Of a DNA stretch of 64,000 bases, positions 35,084-47,126 are shown one piece after another. Each line of letters opens with the position of its first letter. The first letter of the stretch is position 1. Origin of the DNA: Thinopyrum elongatum (taxonomy: Eukaryota > Streptophyta > Magnoliopsida > Poales > Poaceae); contig CM022298.1 in NCBI GenBank assembly GCA_011799875.1, positions 722,943,405 through 723,007,404 on the forward strand, written 5' to 3'. A program made the position numbers and the translations under genes. Under the pieces are notes generated by a model. The model had not been told where the DNA came from, ran no database searches, and saw nothing but the letters and a program-made list of their open reading frames with translations.

Positions 35084-38000
35084 GACTCCCACTTGCACTA
35101 GAGTCAATAATCTAGTTAATGCTAATGCAGTTTTCACCTGTGGCACACCGGTGTAAATATGCTTCGCTTGTGGTATAGCCTGATGTCCAACGGATCTGAC
35201 GACTTCAGCTCCGTGTGTACCTTTGCATATCTTCGCGTTTTCACGCTTTCACAAAATTCATATTTTGTGTGGACTTGGCTTTGTATATGTGTGAATCATT
35301 GGTCGAAACCTGATTCCTCAGACTGAGCTATGGAGCAACTATCTGCAATAGTGTCCCATTGACCAAAGCCTTCTTGGAACCATACTAAGATCATGAATGA
35401 ACTATATGATTCAACAACTTCTTTGTCGCTTCAAAAACGTCAACATACTTAGCCATTTGTTATAGAATTCGCCACAGTAACCTGTTTGGAACATTTTCCA
35501 TCTAACTGTGCAACCACATTTTGTGTTACACAAAACCCTCAATTTAAATCAAAAATCGCATGTAGAAAAGATGAAGACTGTATCGATGCAACATTTTACA
35601 ACGAACTCTTCATGATCTCCGCTTGCGAGAAAACATGTCATCAGTGCTACTCTAGCACTCAATGACACTTTTCACTGTTGTCCTATGATCAGTACTTTTG
35701 ATCACTTTGGTATCTATACTCTCAACAACTTTGGATGTATTGGTCATATCTGGTTGTTTTGCATACCATGGAATACATGATTAATCCAAACACAAGAGTG
35801 TGTGGAATCTCCATTATGTATTTTGCTCATCATTGTTTTGGGAAACCGAGTCTTGCAAAAACCCTTTCCATGTGACTTCGGCAAGAATCACTCCTTGACG
35901 TTTTTAATGCTAAAAGGTTTTAGCATTTTGTCAATATGTATCTTTGCTCAGCCCTATTAGGCAAATCTATCTCCATAGATCATTATGCCTAATATTGAGG
36001 CCATTTAGCCTAAGCACTTCATTGAAAAACTATTTTCAAATGAAGTCCTAATTCGTGTCAAGAAATTTATTTCCAATTAACAATGTGTCAAGCACACAAC
36101 GTTTTTAGAAATATTATTATGCTCCCATTTACTTTCTTGAATCACAAGCATCTTCGTTACCCATTGATGAAGTCAAAACCCTTTTGACCATTTCATCAAA
36201 ACACGAAGATTCCAACTCCATTTTGCTTTCTTCTGACCATCACTGGAACTCTGAAGTTTGCATACTCACTAGCATCCTCTGGAATGTCAAAATACCTTGG
36301 ACTGTAACACATGCAAGTCCTTTGTTTCATTTCCATTAGATGGAAATCCTTTCGTCATCCATGTTTCATATCTCATGATTTGAAATATGTATTAATTGCT
36401 AGTTCAACCCGAAGTAACTTTAAGCATCGCTACGGTGAAACAAACTATTCATAGTCAACTCCTTGAACTTGTTATTGCAACAAGTTGAGCTTTATGGATA
36501 AAACATTTTTATTCGTATCCGTTTTTAGTTCCATAAATATTCGTCAGACTCTAAGTCTTCCAAAAGGTGTATCAAGATTTTAATCTTGAAACATTTATAT
36601 GGAGACTATCTCGGATTGTATTGGCATTTAGCCAATTCCGGAGTCAGGGCCCATCAACGCTTCCTTGTGTATCGTAGGTATACTGTTGTCTAACAACAAT
36701 ATCTCGTTTGCGCACCTGAGAGGTTTGCACGAGCCTTGCCTACGTGGTTCAGCTGCAAGTTCGACCGAAGTCCATACATTTTATTGTAGAGACTTCCGTA
36801 TCAGTCGCAGTAGGAAACTCCGGAATCACTTCCAAGGTTCCTTTCCTTTGATGTGATGATGAAGATACAGTTTATCTCGTCGAGTTGCACTATTCTCCCA
36901 CTCACCTTTTTGAAAGAACCATTTTCTTCAAAAAGCATACCGTTCTTTGTGGCAAACCTATTTGCCTCGGTATAGTGATGGAGGAATACCCAATGACTTG
37001 GGATAACCTACAAAGTTGCACTTGTCTGATTTGGAATAGGTTTGTAACCTTTTACACAAGCCCCATATTCCAAATGTTAAGAAAAGATATAACATGGTTG
37101 GGCGTACCATACCATGGCATCATTTCAACAGACCCTGATGGAGCTCTTTTCAGTGTAAAAGCCGTAGTCTCTAAAGCATCACTTTAAAAGGGATAATGGC
37201 AAATTTATTTATGTCATCTTTGATCTTACCATGTCATAAATGGTTTGATTACATCTTCACGGATTTTCCACTCACAGTGGTGTTCCGGGAGGTGTAAGTT
37301 ATGAAACTCTTTTCACAACTCATCAGACATTAGCTAAACTTGTAACTCAATTATTCCTTTCTGCAATCGAATTGTAGAAACAGAATTTTCTTGTTACAAT
37401 AACTTCTACTACATTTTTGAAAACCTTTTGAATGAATTCAAAAGATCTAGACTTACGTCTTATCAAGTAAATATCCATATATCTACTTGAGTCATTTCTG
37501 AAGATAGATAAATCCACTACTAACAACATTTATCGGACTACACACATCAAATGTATGATCACCAATAAGTTTGTTGTCCATTCCTTATGGCCTGTGAATG
37601 GTATTTCAGTCACTTCACTTTTTGGAGAAAAGTTGCAAGTGTCAGATGATTCAAAATCAAACGACTTCAAAATCCATCATAATGGAATTTTCCATGCGGG
37701 TTTCTCTAATGTGACCAAATGCAGTGCCACACTTGTGTGGTATTCTTTTAGTCTTGCGACATTTAGCGTCAGTGTTATGGATGTATCATATTACCATCAA
37801 TATTCATAACATACATCCCATCTTGGTTGGAAGCATGGCCCTACATGTTATTCATAATACTAAACAACAATTGTTTGTTTTTATGAACAACTCTTTTGCA
37901 ACAAACATTGTGCAATGGGATAGAGTGTATGAAACTCTAAAATGAATTATGAAAGTAAACCCAGAGGTAATGTATTATTATCAATATTCATAACATACAT

Positions 38001-39433
38001 CTCATTCATAATGAAAGTATGGCCCTTATGTTATTCATAACATCGAACATCAAAAGTTCTCTTATGAACAACCTTCTTGCAAGATACCTTATGCAATGGG
38101 CTAGAGTTTGTGAAACTCTAAATGAATTATGAAAATAAATACAGACGAATACAGCGATGGAATGTATAATAACATTTACTATGTTCCCTGTGTGTATCTA
38201 AACCTCATTCCTGGCTAGTCTTTCAGGCCATCGTAGTTCTTACATCGAGTTGCAACAGAAAGCAATCGAGCGGGTATCTTTGTGATTAACTCACAATACC
38301 CAAGATTTAGTGATTAACATGTTTAACCATAATTACCAAGAACTATATCTTTGACCAGCCTTCAATACATCAAAAACTTGTATGACATTCATACATGAGC
38401 TGGATATTCCAGTCTTCTATCTTTCTGCCTTTATACTTCTAACAGTTTAACTTTCAGTATTTCTCCTACTCTCAGAAGAAGCACCCAACTTAAGAGTGGC
38501 GTTAGCCCCGAACTTCCTAGGCGTGAAAGTTTCACTAACACCCTTCGGACACTTCCTTTCTCTTTAAGTTGTTGATTTATTCACCTTTCATCATATGACA
38601 GGCGTTCTTCTGGATCCCTCTCTTATCAGTCTAATGCATAGTAAACGCCTTTACTAATAGTTTGGAAACAAACATTGCTTTGGATATCTCATATCTTTTA
38701 GCCTTTGTCTGTCTCTGAAAATGATTTTCAGATTCCATGAATATCACATAACTATCCAAACTTTCGAAGTTCGGGTCTCATGGAAGCAAACATATTGCAC
38801 TTGACTGAAACGGAATTCTAGCTTTTTGATCGAAGGACGAGAGTCACATGATCCATAGCATTAGTGGGAGAATACCGAAAGCATGCGATAGGACAAGTCC
38901 TTCTCGGCACTCTTGAGGACAATCCTCACATTATGTTACCAACCGTAAAGTTTTAACCAGATATTTAACAGCTATTCAATTTTAACAGGGAAGGTGGAAA
39001 CGCGAGCCATTATTCTATAACTATTAGCAAATCACACTTAGACAGTGTTCAAAATTAATTACACTGAGAATTAAAAGAATTAATTCTTAAGTGTGCTCCC
39101 ACTCAAATCAATATCTCTCATAATTGATTGTGAGTGATTCAAGATCCATATTACAATTCAACGCCAAGGATGCATCCATCTCAAGTGACGAGAATTGCAA
39201 TCGGTAGGCCAACTTGCCAATCACATCTCTATGTGACTCTTGTTCATCTTTCGATGGGCGTGTTCCGAGCTCAAGACTTTCAAGCTAGAACGTCAAGACA
39301 ACCAAGTGATCTCATTGCGAGGTCTCAACTCAACCGCCTCACACATCCCTAATCGTTCGTACCCATGCATCCATGTGATACCCCGAAAAGTTAGGCGCCG
39401 TGACGGTGCTACACTTGGGAGAACACTAACTAC
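35084..39433 (-). other. Non-coding interior of copia element G
   Basis: A 3' internal start of the same type as element C (ACTCCCACTTGCACTAG), then more than 4 kb of AT-rich sequence. At about 38880-39010 there is faint similarity to the gag start region of element C (the TCCTTCTCGGCACTCTTGAG stretch). I see no usable frame. Pol is either absent or unrecognisable. Confidence 0.55.
37789..38155. repeat. Tandem duplication, period about 184 bp
   Basis: The block from TATTACCATCAATATTCATA (37789) recurs at 37973 with TATTATTATCAATATTCATA. Both contain a GAACAAC, GCAATGGG and GAAACTCTAAA order. They are diverged, so the duplication is old. Confidence 0.75.
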
Positions 39434-39552
39434 TTGATATTTTTGTGAGAGATCACCCTAATAAAAAGCGACTACCGCGCAATCAAAAAGGGTGCATCAT
39501 AAGGGATAAACATCTCAGGCAATTCATAATAGCATGATATGGTATAGCCCTT
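39434..39552 (-). promoter_or_regulatory. Leader block conserved between copia elements C and G
   Basis: Non-coding stretch with GGGATAAACATCTCAGG and GATATGGTATAGCCC (plus-strand reading), almost identical to 22437-22541 in element C, although the flanking leader has diverged. Its position downstream of the PBS would fit a packaging or dimerisation signal. That role is an inference. Confidence 0.4.
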
Positions 39553-39701
39553 TCTGACGGAGAAGTCTTGTATTTCTTCGTCTTCGGCATTCGCGTCGGT
39601 GTTCACCTTCGCGAAGATTGCCACCACCTTGTCGATGCACTAGATAATATTGCTATCTCTATAGCTAATAAAATAAGTGCATTAGAAAAGGTTGACACGC
39701 A

Positions 39702-41159
39702 CACTAGTAGAAAACAGGGCTTTCGTCACAGCCGGATCAGAGCATTAGCCCCGGTTGCATTATGAACCGGGACTAATGTGAGCATTAGTCCTGGTTCGAG
39801 CGGCTAGGGCGCTGGGCAGGCATTAGTCCCGGTTCAAATGTGACCTTTAGTCCCGGTTGGAGCCACGAACCGGGACTAAAGGGTGCGATGCCCTTTATTC
39901 CCGGTTCGTGGCTCAAACCGGGACTAAAGGTTAGACCTTTAGTCCCGGTTCGAGCCACGAACCGGGACTAAAGGGGTTGAGGCTTTAGTCCCGGTTGGTG
40001 GCTCAAACCGGGACTAAAAGTTACACCTTTAGTCCCGGTTTGAGCCACCAACTGGGACTAAAGGGGTTTTGAAATTTGTTTTTTGTTTTTTCATTTTTTC
40101 TTTGTGTTTAGTTTCTGTTTTAAATTGCTTATATCTTTTAGGATATTTGATGTTTTTGAGTGATTCTTTTTGCATTAGATTCAAAATTTTGTCTAGTTTC
40201 TGTTTGTGCCATTAGTTTTCAAATTTGAATGATTTAAATATGAATTTGTTCAAATTTGCTTCAAATCCTAGATTGTGAATAATTTGAGTTTAAAAATAGT
40301 TTTTAATTTCATTCTTTTTGCTCCTAGTCACATGTTAGACGGTGCTAGCAGATGTAGTAGACGGTAGGATTGGATGGACACCATCCCGGACTAAAGAGGT
40401 TCAAACTCTACCCCCCCCTGTGTATCGTCATTTCAGTTTTGTAAAAAACAAAAGAAAATGATAAAAACTTCAAAAATTAAAATCCTTCGAGATGTAGTTA
40501 TGTTACTACATCTACTAGTTAGGAAAATTAAAAAAAACTTAAATTTGGACATGTTTTGCAAAAAAGTGTTATGAAAAAGTAAAACGGCCATATCTTTTGC
40601 ATACGATGTCGAAAAAAACGCATAATATATCAAAAAAATCGGCACGAAAATCCGCATCCGATTCCGACAGCCAAAGGCGGTTTTGCAAATTTTAGAATCC
40701 TCAAATTCTTAAAGCAAAAAAAGTTATGCTCAAATTTCAGTTTTTTTTTAATTTTTGTTAAATCTGGTCAAACTGTGGTCAAACTATGGTCAAACTACTT
40801 ATTCAAGAAATATTAGTGTTACTAAATAATTATTTTAGTTTTTTTGAATTTTGGTCAAACTATGGTCAAATCAGGTCAAACTGTGGTCAAACTATGGTCA
40901 AACTATTTATTCAAGAAATATTAGTGTTACTAAATAATTAATATTTTTTAGAATAATAGTTTCAAACTCAAACGGTGCTTAATGCTCAAGTTCAACTCCT
41001 AAGGGTTAATAGGATTGACAGCTTAGTATTGTCAGGAAAACAACAAGTGCAGACTTGGAAACTAGGGGGAATAGAACTCAAAAGTTAAGCGTGCTCAGGC
41101 TGGAGTAGTGAGAGGATGGGCCTAATGAACCGGGACAAATGGCCCTTTTTCTACTAGTG
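39702..41159. mobile_element. Non-autonomous CACTA element, 1458 bp
   Basis: Termini CACTAGTAGAAAACAGGGC and (reverse complement of the right end) CACTAGTAGAAAAAGGGCC. Three-bp target duplication GCA (39699-39701, 41160-41162). The left 360 bp carry palindromic TTTAGTCCCGGTT...AACCGGGACTAAA units; the right side has almost none. The middle contains a duplicated block rich in GGTCAAACTATGGTCAAAC. No transposase. Confidence 0.92.
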
Positions 41160-41842
41160 GCAGGTCATTAAAGTGAAAATCATATGGCTCCAGCCATCAT
41201 GCCGAATCATGACACGCAGGTCATGTTAATCAATTTACATCATATAGTAATCTCATACATAATCAAATTATTATGAGCACTGCTATACCACATCAAAAGC
41301 ACATGCAAACCATCCTGCAAAACCAAGTTAGACGCCTCTAATCGGTTCATGCAAAAACTTTGTTTTACGTGGCTTCTAAGGTTTCGAAACAAACCGAAGC
41401 TACCAATGTCCATCATCAAGCATGATTATCCAAGTCGCTAGATTAACAATGCGGGGTGTATGAAACACGAGATAATAAAATCTCGAGCCCCATACTGAAC
41501 TTTGTCATACGCATGACCCCCGTGCGGATCATATCTGCATTGCCCTTTCGTCTGCGAAATTTCATCTTTCTTTTTAACTACGGTGGAATTCAATGAACTG
41601 TTAACACTTCGTTGATCAATCAGGATCGCGGATTGCTAGAACATTGAAACTCCACCATGCCATTATCAAGATCAGAAATATGCAAATTCCAGGGACGCAA
41701 CAAGAACATCGGGTAACAGATTTCATCTGCAACCCGCACAAATAATTTTCAGTAATAGAACTCATCTACTACCTAATTATATTGTGCGACACCCATACAT
41801 CTCATGTATTCTAGATCGCAACCTGCATCTACGCATAGCACG
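41160..41842 (-). other. Leader of copia element G, LTR-proximal part
   Basis: No gene. It shares phrases with element C at 22830-23400 (for example GGCTCCAGCCATCATG), which supports common descent. Confidence 0.6.
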
Positions 41843-41856
41843 GCTCATGATGCCAC
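41843..41856 (-). other. Primer binding site of copia element G
   Basis: The minus strand reads GTGGCATCATGAGC next to the 5' LTR, identical to the site in element C. Confidence 0.72.
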
Positions 41857-43951
41857 TGTAGGGTAACGCAGTAGAAAACAAAAAAAATTCGACCTACGCA
41901 CCAGCCTAGGACCACTATGGAGACTGCATACAAGGTATGATCTTTTCGTTACTGACTCGTAGCGCAGCGGAAGTAGAGTCGATGACGATCGGCGGTGCAG
42001 ATCCCCGCAGCTAGGATTTACAACCTCCCAACCGTGAGGATGTACTCCCTCATCTGCCCCACGGACAGCCCTCCGGGAGGCGGTCAAACAGTCCCTCGAA
42101 CGGTGTCGCGGACAGCCCTTCGGGAGGACTCACAGAGGTCTGACCGTCACTTGGACAGCCCTTCAGGAGGCACTCCTAAAACAGCCCCTCGGGCACAAAC
42201 ATCGAAACTACGACCTCTCTACGGGGTTGCACACATACGGTGTCATCTATCCGGTAGGGCTTCGCCGTCCAGAACTAGTTCCTACCGGAACCCAGACAAC
42301 CTTTCGGCCCTACGAAACTCTTTTCGTGGGAGGGAGAGAAGAAGCCTGATAATGCATGGCATGTGTATGAGAGCAAGGGGATGTGGAGAATGGCAGCCCT
42401 AACTCCTCCTTTTATAGGCTAAGGCAAGGGGTGGGGTGGTGGAGGAAATACCAAAGCACCCATGCTACATGTCACACATGAAGGGTGGAATGGTAACACA
42501 AGTGGGGCACCAAGGGGACACCATGGAGGCACCCCTTGGGCCGGCCACAACCTTGTCCCCCCCCCCATGGGGGGCCCCCCCAACAAGCCACCAACATGTC
42601 TCCTAGAAACATGGGTGCTCCCTAGACAAAAAGCCGCCAACAAGCAACCCCCGATTCGTGGGATCTTGTCCCCTCGCGCTGAGACAAGATATTTTCCGCG
42701 AATGTTTTTCTGAAAAAATTCCGGAAGGTCCCAGAACATTTCCGGCACCCTCTAAAATTATTCTGTGCATGTTCCGAAACATTTTCGGTATGGTAGTTTT
42801 CATCAGCGAAAAGCAACAACGGCGGTTACGGCAGCTACGGAACATTTTCGGTTTTTCTCTCCGAAAATTCCCAAAAGTTCCCAGACCAATTCTGGGCCCC
42901 TCTAAGAATTTCCAGGCGAGTGCCAAAACCATTTTTACCTAATAATATATTCCAAAACAACTTTTCAGTTTTACCGAAACTCTTTCGGTGTTCTCTCTCT
43001 GGAACTCTTCCGTTGTCTCAGAAACTTTTCCGGCGACGTTCTCTCAGACTCCCTGTCTAGTATTCAGTAGATAGATGACCCTTAAGCGTGTGACCCTATA
43101 GGTTCGGTGAAGTATAGACATGACCGGAACACCTTCCGATCAATGATTAGCATCGGAGCCGTGGACACCCATATTGATCCCTATACCCACACGAATGAAT
43201 ATTTGAGTGAACCTCCAGTTGCCGTGTGTTATTCCTGTTGCTTCGCGATATGTTACAAATACCCGAGGTGAGACATGTTGGCATTCCCGTGGATTGTCCA
43301 CTATACCAGTTACCTCTTTACCGGTATCGTTCTCTTTTCTCGTTCCCGTGTTCCGGCATCCCTGTGATCAAATCACCCTATGTCTGGCCAGACGATGATG
43401 GATACCATAACACCGAGAGGGCCCAGAGATATCTCTCCATCGTCTGAGGAGCAAATCCCAATCTTGAGCTATCAAGTTACTTGACACACTTTTCCATGAA
43501 CCCGTAAGCCGCCGTAATAGCCACCCATTTACGGATGATGTTTAACAAACCCCAAAGTTCATGAAGCAAGCATGAAGAAACTCGATACTCTCATGGTCTA
43601 AGGAATCATGCAAACGTTAAGCATCTCTGTGTTATAAACCATTTAACTTGTGACGAATGTATCTCATAGCATAACATCAATTCGGGTTGATTCAACACAA
43701 ATGTTCTTCTAACATTGTGCCCTCAAAATTGCTGGCATAGACATGCCCATGATCAGGAAAACAGAACCATCATGCAACACTTGAGCTAGTCTTAGAGGCC
43801 AGACTAGCAATACATTTTACCGTTTATTATCCCACACGTGCATATGAGTCTCCGTCCGAGCCTCGTGGTTATAGCATGGAACATAAACCTAATTATGAAT
43901 AGGGATATAATCAATAACATTTATTATTGCCTCTAGGGCATATCTCCTACA
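41857..43951 (-). repeat. 5' LTR of copia element G, full length
   Basis: 2095 bp, minus-strand start TGTAGGAGATATGCCC at 43951, end at 41857. It includes a palindromic C/ATGGGG/C block at 42557-42581. Confidence 0.88.
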
Positions 43952-44980
43952 TCTATTAGTTTCTTTGGTCATAAAAACTTTCTTCTTTAGAGCAATAAAT
44001 TGTTTTTTTTTCAAAAATACAAAAAATTGTATTGTTGATTATAAAATCGGATGTATTTTAAAGAATTAAGAAGTTTTAAATTATTATTAATGTTAATTTA
44101 AATATTTATGTTCTTTCATTTTACTTTTCATCTCGGGTTTAGGTGCACTATAAAGCATTTTTTATCTTCTACTTTCTTATCACTAATTCGTCCCTTGCAA
44201 TGGTATAATGCATTTACTTATATTAATACATAGAGGACATAGAGCATAATTTTTTCTACACTTATTTAAATTTTAACAATATGTAATGTCAATTTACAAT
44301 GGCTAATTTGTTATAATGTACTCCGAACATTTTGGAAGTATCCATGGTAAATCTATTGATATCAACAATTGATATTGTCCATGCTAATAATTATCCTTGC
44401 AATGCTAGCAAGAAAAGACAAACACAAGTTCTACAAGAACAAGTATTTGAAAAGGGGAGTGGTAATATTTGATTTTTCTTTCCTTTCCTTCTTTTATAGC
44501 CAGTCGTCCATGTGCTAAGAGGAGGTATAGTAAAAACACAACTTATGATAATTTCATTTGCAATTCAATAGATCTCGCATACACAAAAACTAGGTACATA
44601 TGTTAGTTATTAGTTAACAATAAATAAAAAATAGACCTTTTTTCTCATTTAAGCATGTTAGGTCTCACCACATACATCAATGCATGTTAATTAGTCTACA
44701 ATAAATAGATACACGAGCTTCGGAAATTTATAATCAATTATATTAAGAAAACAACACTGATAGATCATTACAGTTGTATTAAAAACGCTAAAAGAAAGTT
44801 CTCGCACAAACAAAACAGTTACAAATAACAATTCAGTAGTGTAACAATAAATAAGAAGTACATGTTATGTCCTTCTCGAAAAAGCACAGGCTACGTCTCA
44901 TTTAACAAATAAGATGACATATACTCATGATAAAATGCAAAGATATTGCCTATGCAATATCTTAACTTTGTTCAATTCTA
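43952..44980 (+). other. Helitron D body, last part
   Basis: AT-rich, with no gene. It lies between copia element G and the terminal hairpin of Helitron D. Confidence 0.5.
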
Positions 44981-45011
44981 GCCCGCGCATTTGCGAGGGC
45001 CACCTTCCTAG
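44981..45011 (+). other. Terminal hairpin and CTAG end of Helitron D
   Basis: GCCCGCGCA-TT-TGCGAGGGC forms a 9-bp stem with one mismatch. It is followed by seven bases and CTAG, with T next. This is a standard Helitron 3' terminus. Confidence 0.8.
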
Positions 45012-45595
45012 TTACAATAATCTTATTATATTCGCTCCTCTCTTCTAATACTGCAAGAGCGGATAGTCTTCGTTAAGTTAAGCTTGTCCCACTTATTCTG
45101 GCATTCTACAGTTTAGTCCAAAGATATAGCCCCATTCATTTGATACCGATGCATATCTAGTATAGATCTGATATAAGTCTTGCGAGTACTTTCGATGAGT
45201 ACTCACAATTGCTTTGCTATCCTTTTCGTTCACCCGGTTGCTGCAACAGCTGGTAGCACCATGGATGCAGGTTATCCCGATGGTGCGTACTACGTTGAGA
45301 CCGATGTCGACGAGTAGTTCAGAGGTCCCACGTAGGAGGCCTGCGCCTTTTCGATCTAGTTTCGTTGGTTTGCTCATTCTTCTTAAGGCAAAACTTGTCT
45401 AACTATGTTTGTACTTAGAAAATATTTGCTTTCATGCATGATGTATTATGGGTCCTCATGGCCCTGGTTTGTAATATAAACATTTATGTTTAAAATTGTG
45501 TCGTAGAGTTGTGTTGTGATATTAACGTGAGTCACCGTTCGTGATCGTGCATGATGCGTGTATGATTAGTGCACGGTTGTGAACCAGGGGCGTCA
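45012..45595 (+). mobile_element. 3' LTR of gypsy element A, segment 4 of 4 (LTR end)
   Basis: Picks up exactly where segment 3 stops when both are compared with the B LTR (TATTCTGGCATTCTACAG versus TATTCTGGCATTTCTGCAG). It ends in GCGTGTATGATTAGTGCACG...GGGGCGTCA, matching the B LTR end. The four segments sum to about 3.9 kb, close to the 4.0 kb of the B LTR. Confidence 0.88.
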
Positions 45596-45899
45596 CACCT
45601 GACATGCCAACTGTCGGTGTTTTGAGACCGGAAGTACCATCGAGAGACGGCGGATTTGTTCGAAGGGGATGCGAGCGGCGGATGAGGATGGTAGCGCATG
45701 AGACAAGAGATCTACCTAGGTCCGGGCCCTCCTTGAGGAGGTAACACCCTACTCCTGCATGTGGTGGTTGTATTGTTCGAGTACTCGACGACGATCGGGA
45801 GGATCGTCAGAGAGCACTACAAGAAATATGTCAACTTGTGACCTTCTGTCAGTGACCCTGGAAGAATTGTTCATAAATCTACGACCATTTGAGACCAAC

Positions 45900-47126
45900 T
45901 GGTCAAAAGCTGTTTGGGGGGCTCCAAACCCTAAACTATAACGACCATTTTGGTCAGAAAGGTCGTAATTTCCTTACACGAAATGGTCATAAAGTGGACA
46001 GCACTGGTCCGCTGCCTTATTTCTAGCTGATCATGACCAATATAGATGGTCATAACCTTGTAAATTGTGGTGGATTGCTATGACTAGGCGCCACCTCATC
46101 AGTTTTGCCAATGTGTCATGTCCATGTGTCAATTTTTGCCCTAGGTTGTGAAGCAACCTATATTTCTGTCATTCCCAAAATTCCCAAAAAAATTGGGCAT
46201 TCTTTGCTGTCCAAATCATTGCCTCATGACAATATTCAACTCCATTTGCCTGGTAAATCTTCCTCGGCAAATTTCCAAAGTTTTTGTTCAGCTCGAACTG
46301 TTGTGAAGGAAGTACTAGCTAGGCATATCCTAATGAGCTGAATTTTTGCCACATCTTCTATATTCCCAAATCATAGCTCTCCACAAAATTTGAGGCCCAT
46401 CTAACAATACATGTGAGCTCAGCATCCAATCTTTGTTTCTGGTGATATTTTCAGTTTGTGAAGCAACTATATTTTATGTTAATTTATAATTGCTGAAAAT
46501 TTACCACGACATGACCCTGCCCATAGTACCTCCCTCCCCCAAATTTTAGCTCATTTATTCTAGCCAATTTCCCTTAGCATTTTTCCCAATTTTCCGTTCA
46601 GTGCAGAGCACTGTGAAGGAAGTATCATTTTTATTTATCCAAATGGTAGGAAAATTTTAAAGTGCCTTCATATGCCCAAATTATCATCCTCCTCCAAATT
46701 TTAGATCAATCCATTCATTCATTTGAGTCTAGCTTCAACATTCATATTTTTGTCCAGTGTGGTATGTTGCAAAGCAAGTGACACCTAGGCTCCTCCATTT
46801 GAGCTGCAAATTTTCCAAGATAGTGTCCTTAGTAGATGATCATCCTCGGCCATGTGCATTTTCCTCACCACTAATCAAACACTTGGGTGCTAATTCATGT
46901 TTGAGCTCAGTTCAGTCTCCTCGTGAGATTCTTCTATTGCCTTCTTCTTCCTGACACCTATCGGGGGAGTGCCCAACCCACTAGACATTCCTAGGCCGCC
47001 CGGAACGCGTGGCAACACCACGGTCATGCGGTGACCATGCGGCGGGCATGCGAGTTTACGCGCTCTGGAGTTGCGTCCCTCGGCCACCATCCAAACCTCA
47101 ACGTATCGCCACCAAACCTTGTATTT
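45900..47126. other. CACTA H left arm, unassigned
   Basis: No gene. Sub-terminal GACCATTT/GGTCAGAAAGGTCG type words near the end, then AT-rich sequence with repeated phrases such as CAGCATCCAAT, AAATTTTAG and CTGTGAAGGAAGTA (46300 and 46610), which hint at an old internal duplication. Confidence 0.45.

Larger units (their letters stand above)
33650..43951 (-). mobile_element. Copia element G, related to element C, non-coding interior
   Basis: Minus-strand 5' LTR 41857-43951 and 3' LTR 33650-35083, starting TGTAGGAGATATGCCCTAGA. Perfect 5-bp target duplication TCTAT (33645-33649 and 43952-43956). The PBS and parts of the leader equal those of element C. No readable gag or pol; the interior is AT-rich. 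It carries a CACTA element in its leader. Confidence 0.88.
25616..45011 (+). mobile_element. Helitron D (outer), heavily filled by nested elements
   Basis: The 5' end is TCTATTATATACTAAAAG after an A. The 3' end is CTAG (45008-45011) before a T, preceded by a hairpin at 44981-45000. Both ends sit exactly where the LTR of element A is interrupted, so the limits are supported by an independent reference: the B LTR reads through the site. Its own sequence is only about 3.4 kb (25616-26678, 27178-27679, 32861-33649, 43952-45011). No Rep/helicase frame was seen, so it is non-autonomous. Confidence 0.68.

Noticed and set aside
39833..40062. Repeats with spacer-like gaps, possible CRISPR-like array
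   Set aside because: These are palindromic CACTA subterminal repeats in a plant genome, with unequal spacing and no associated genes.
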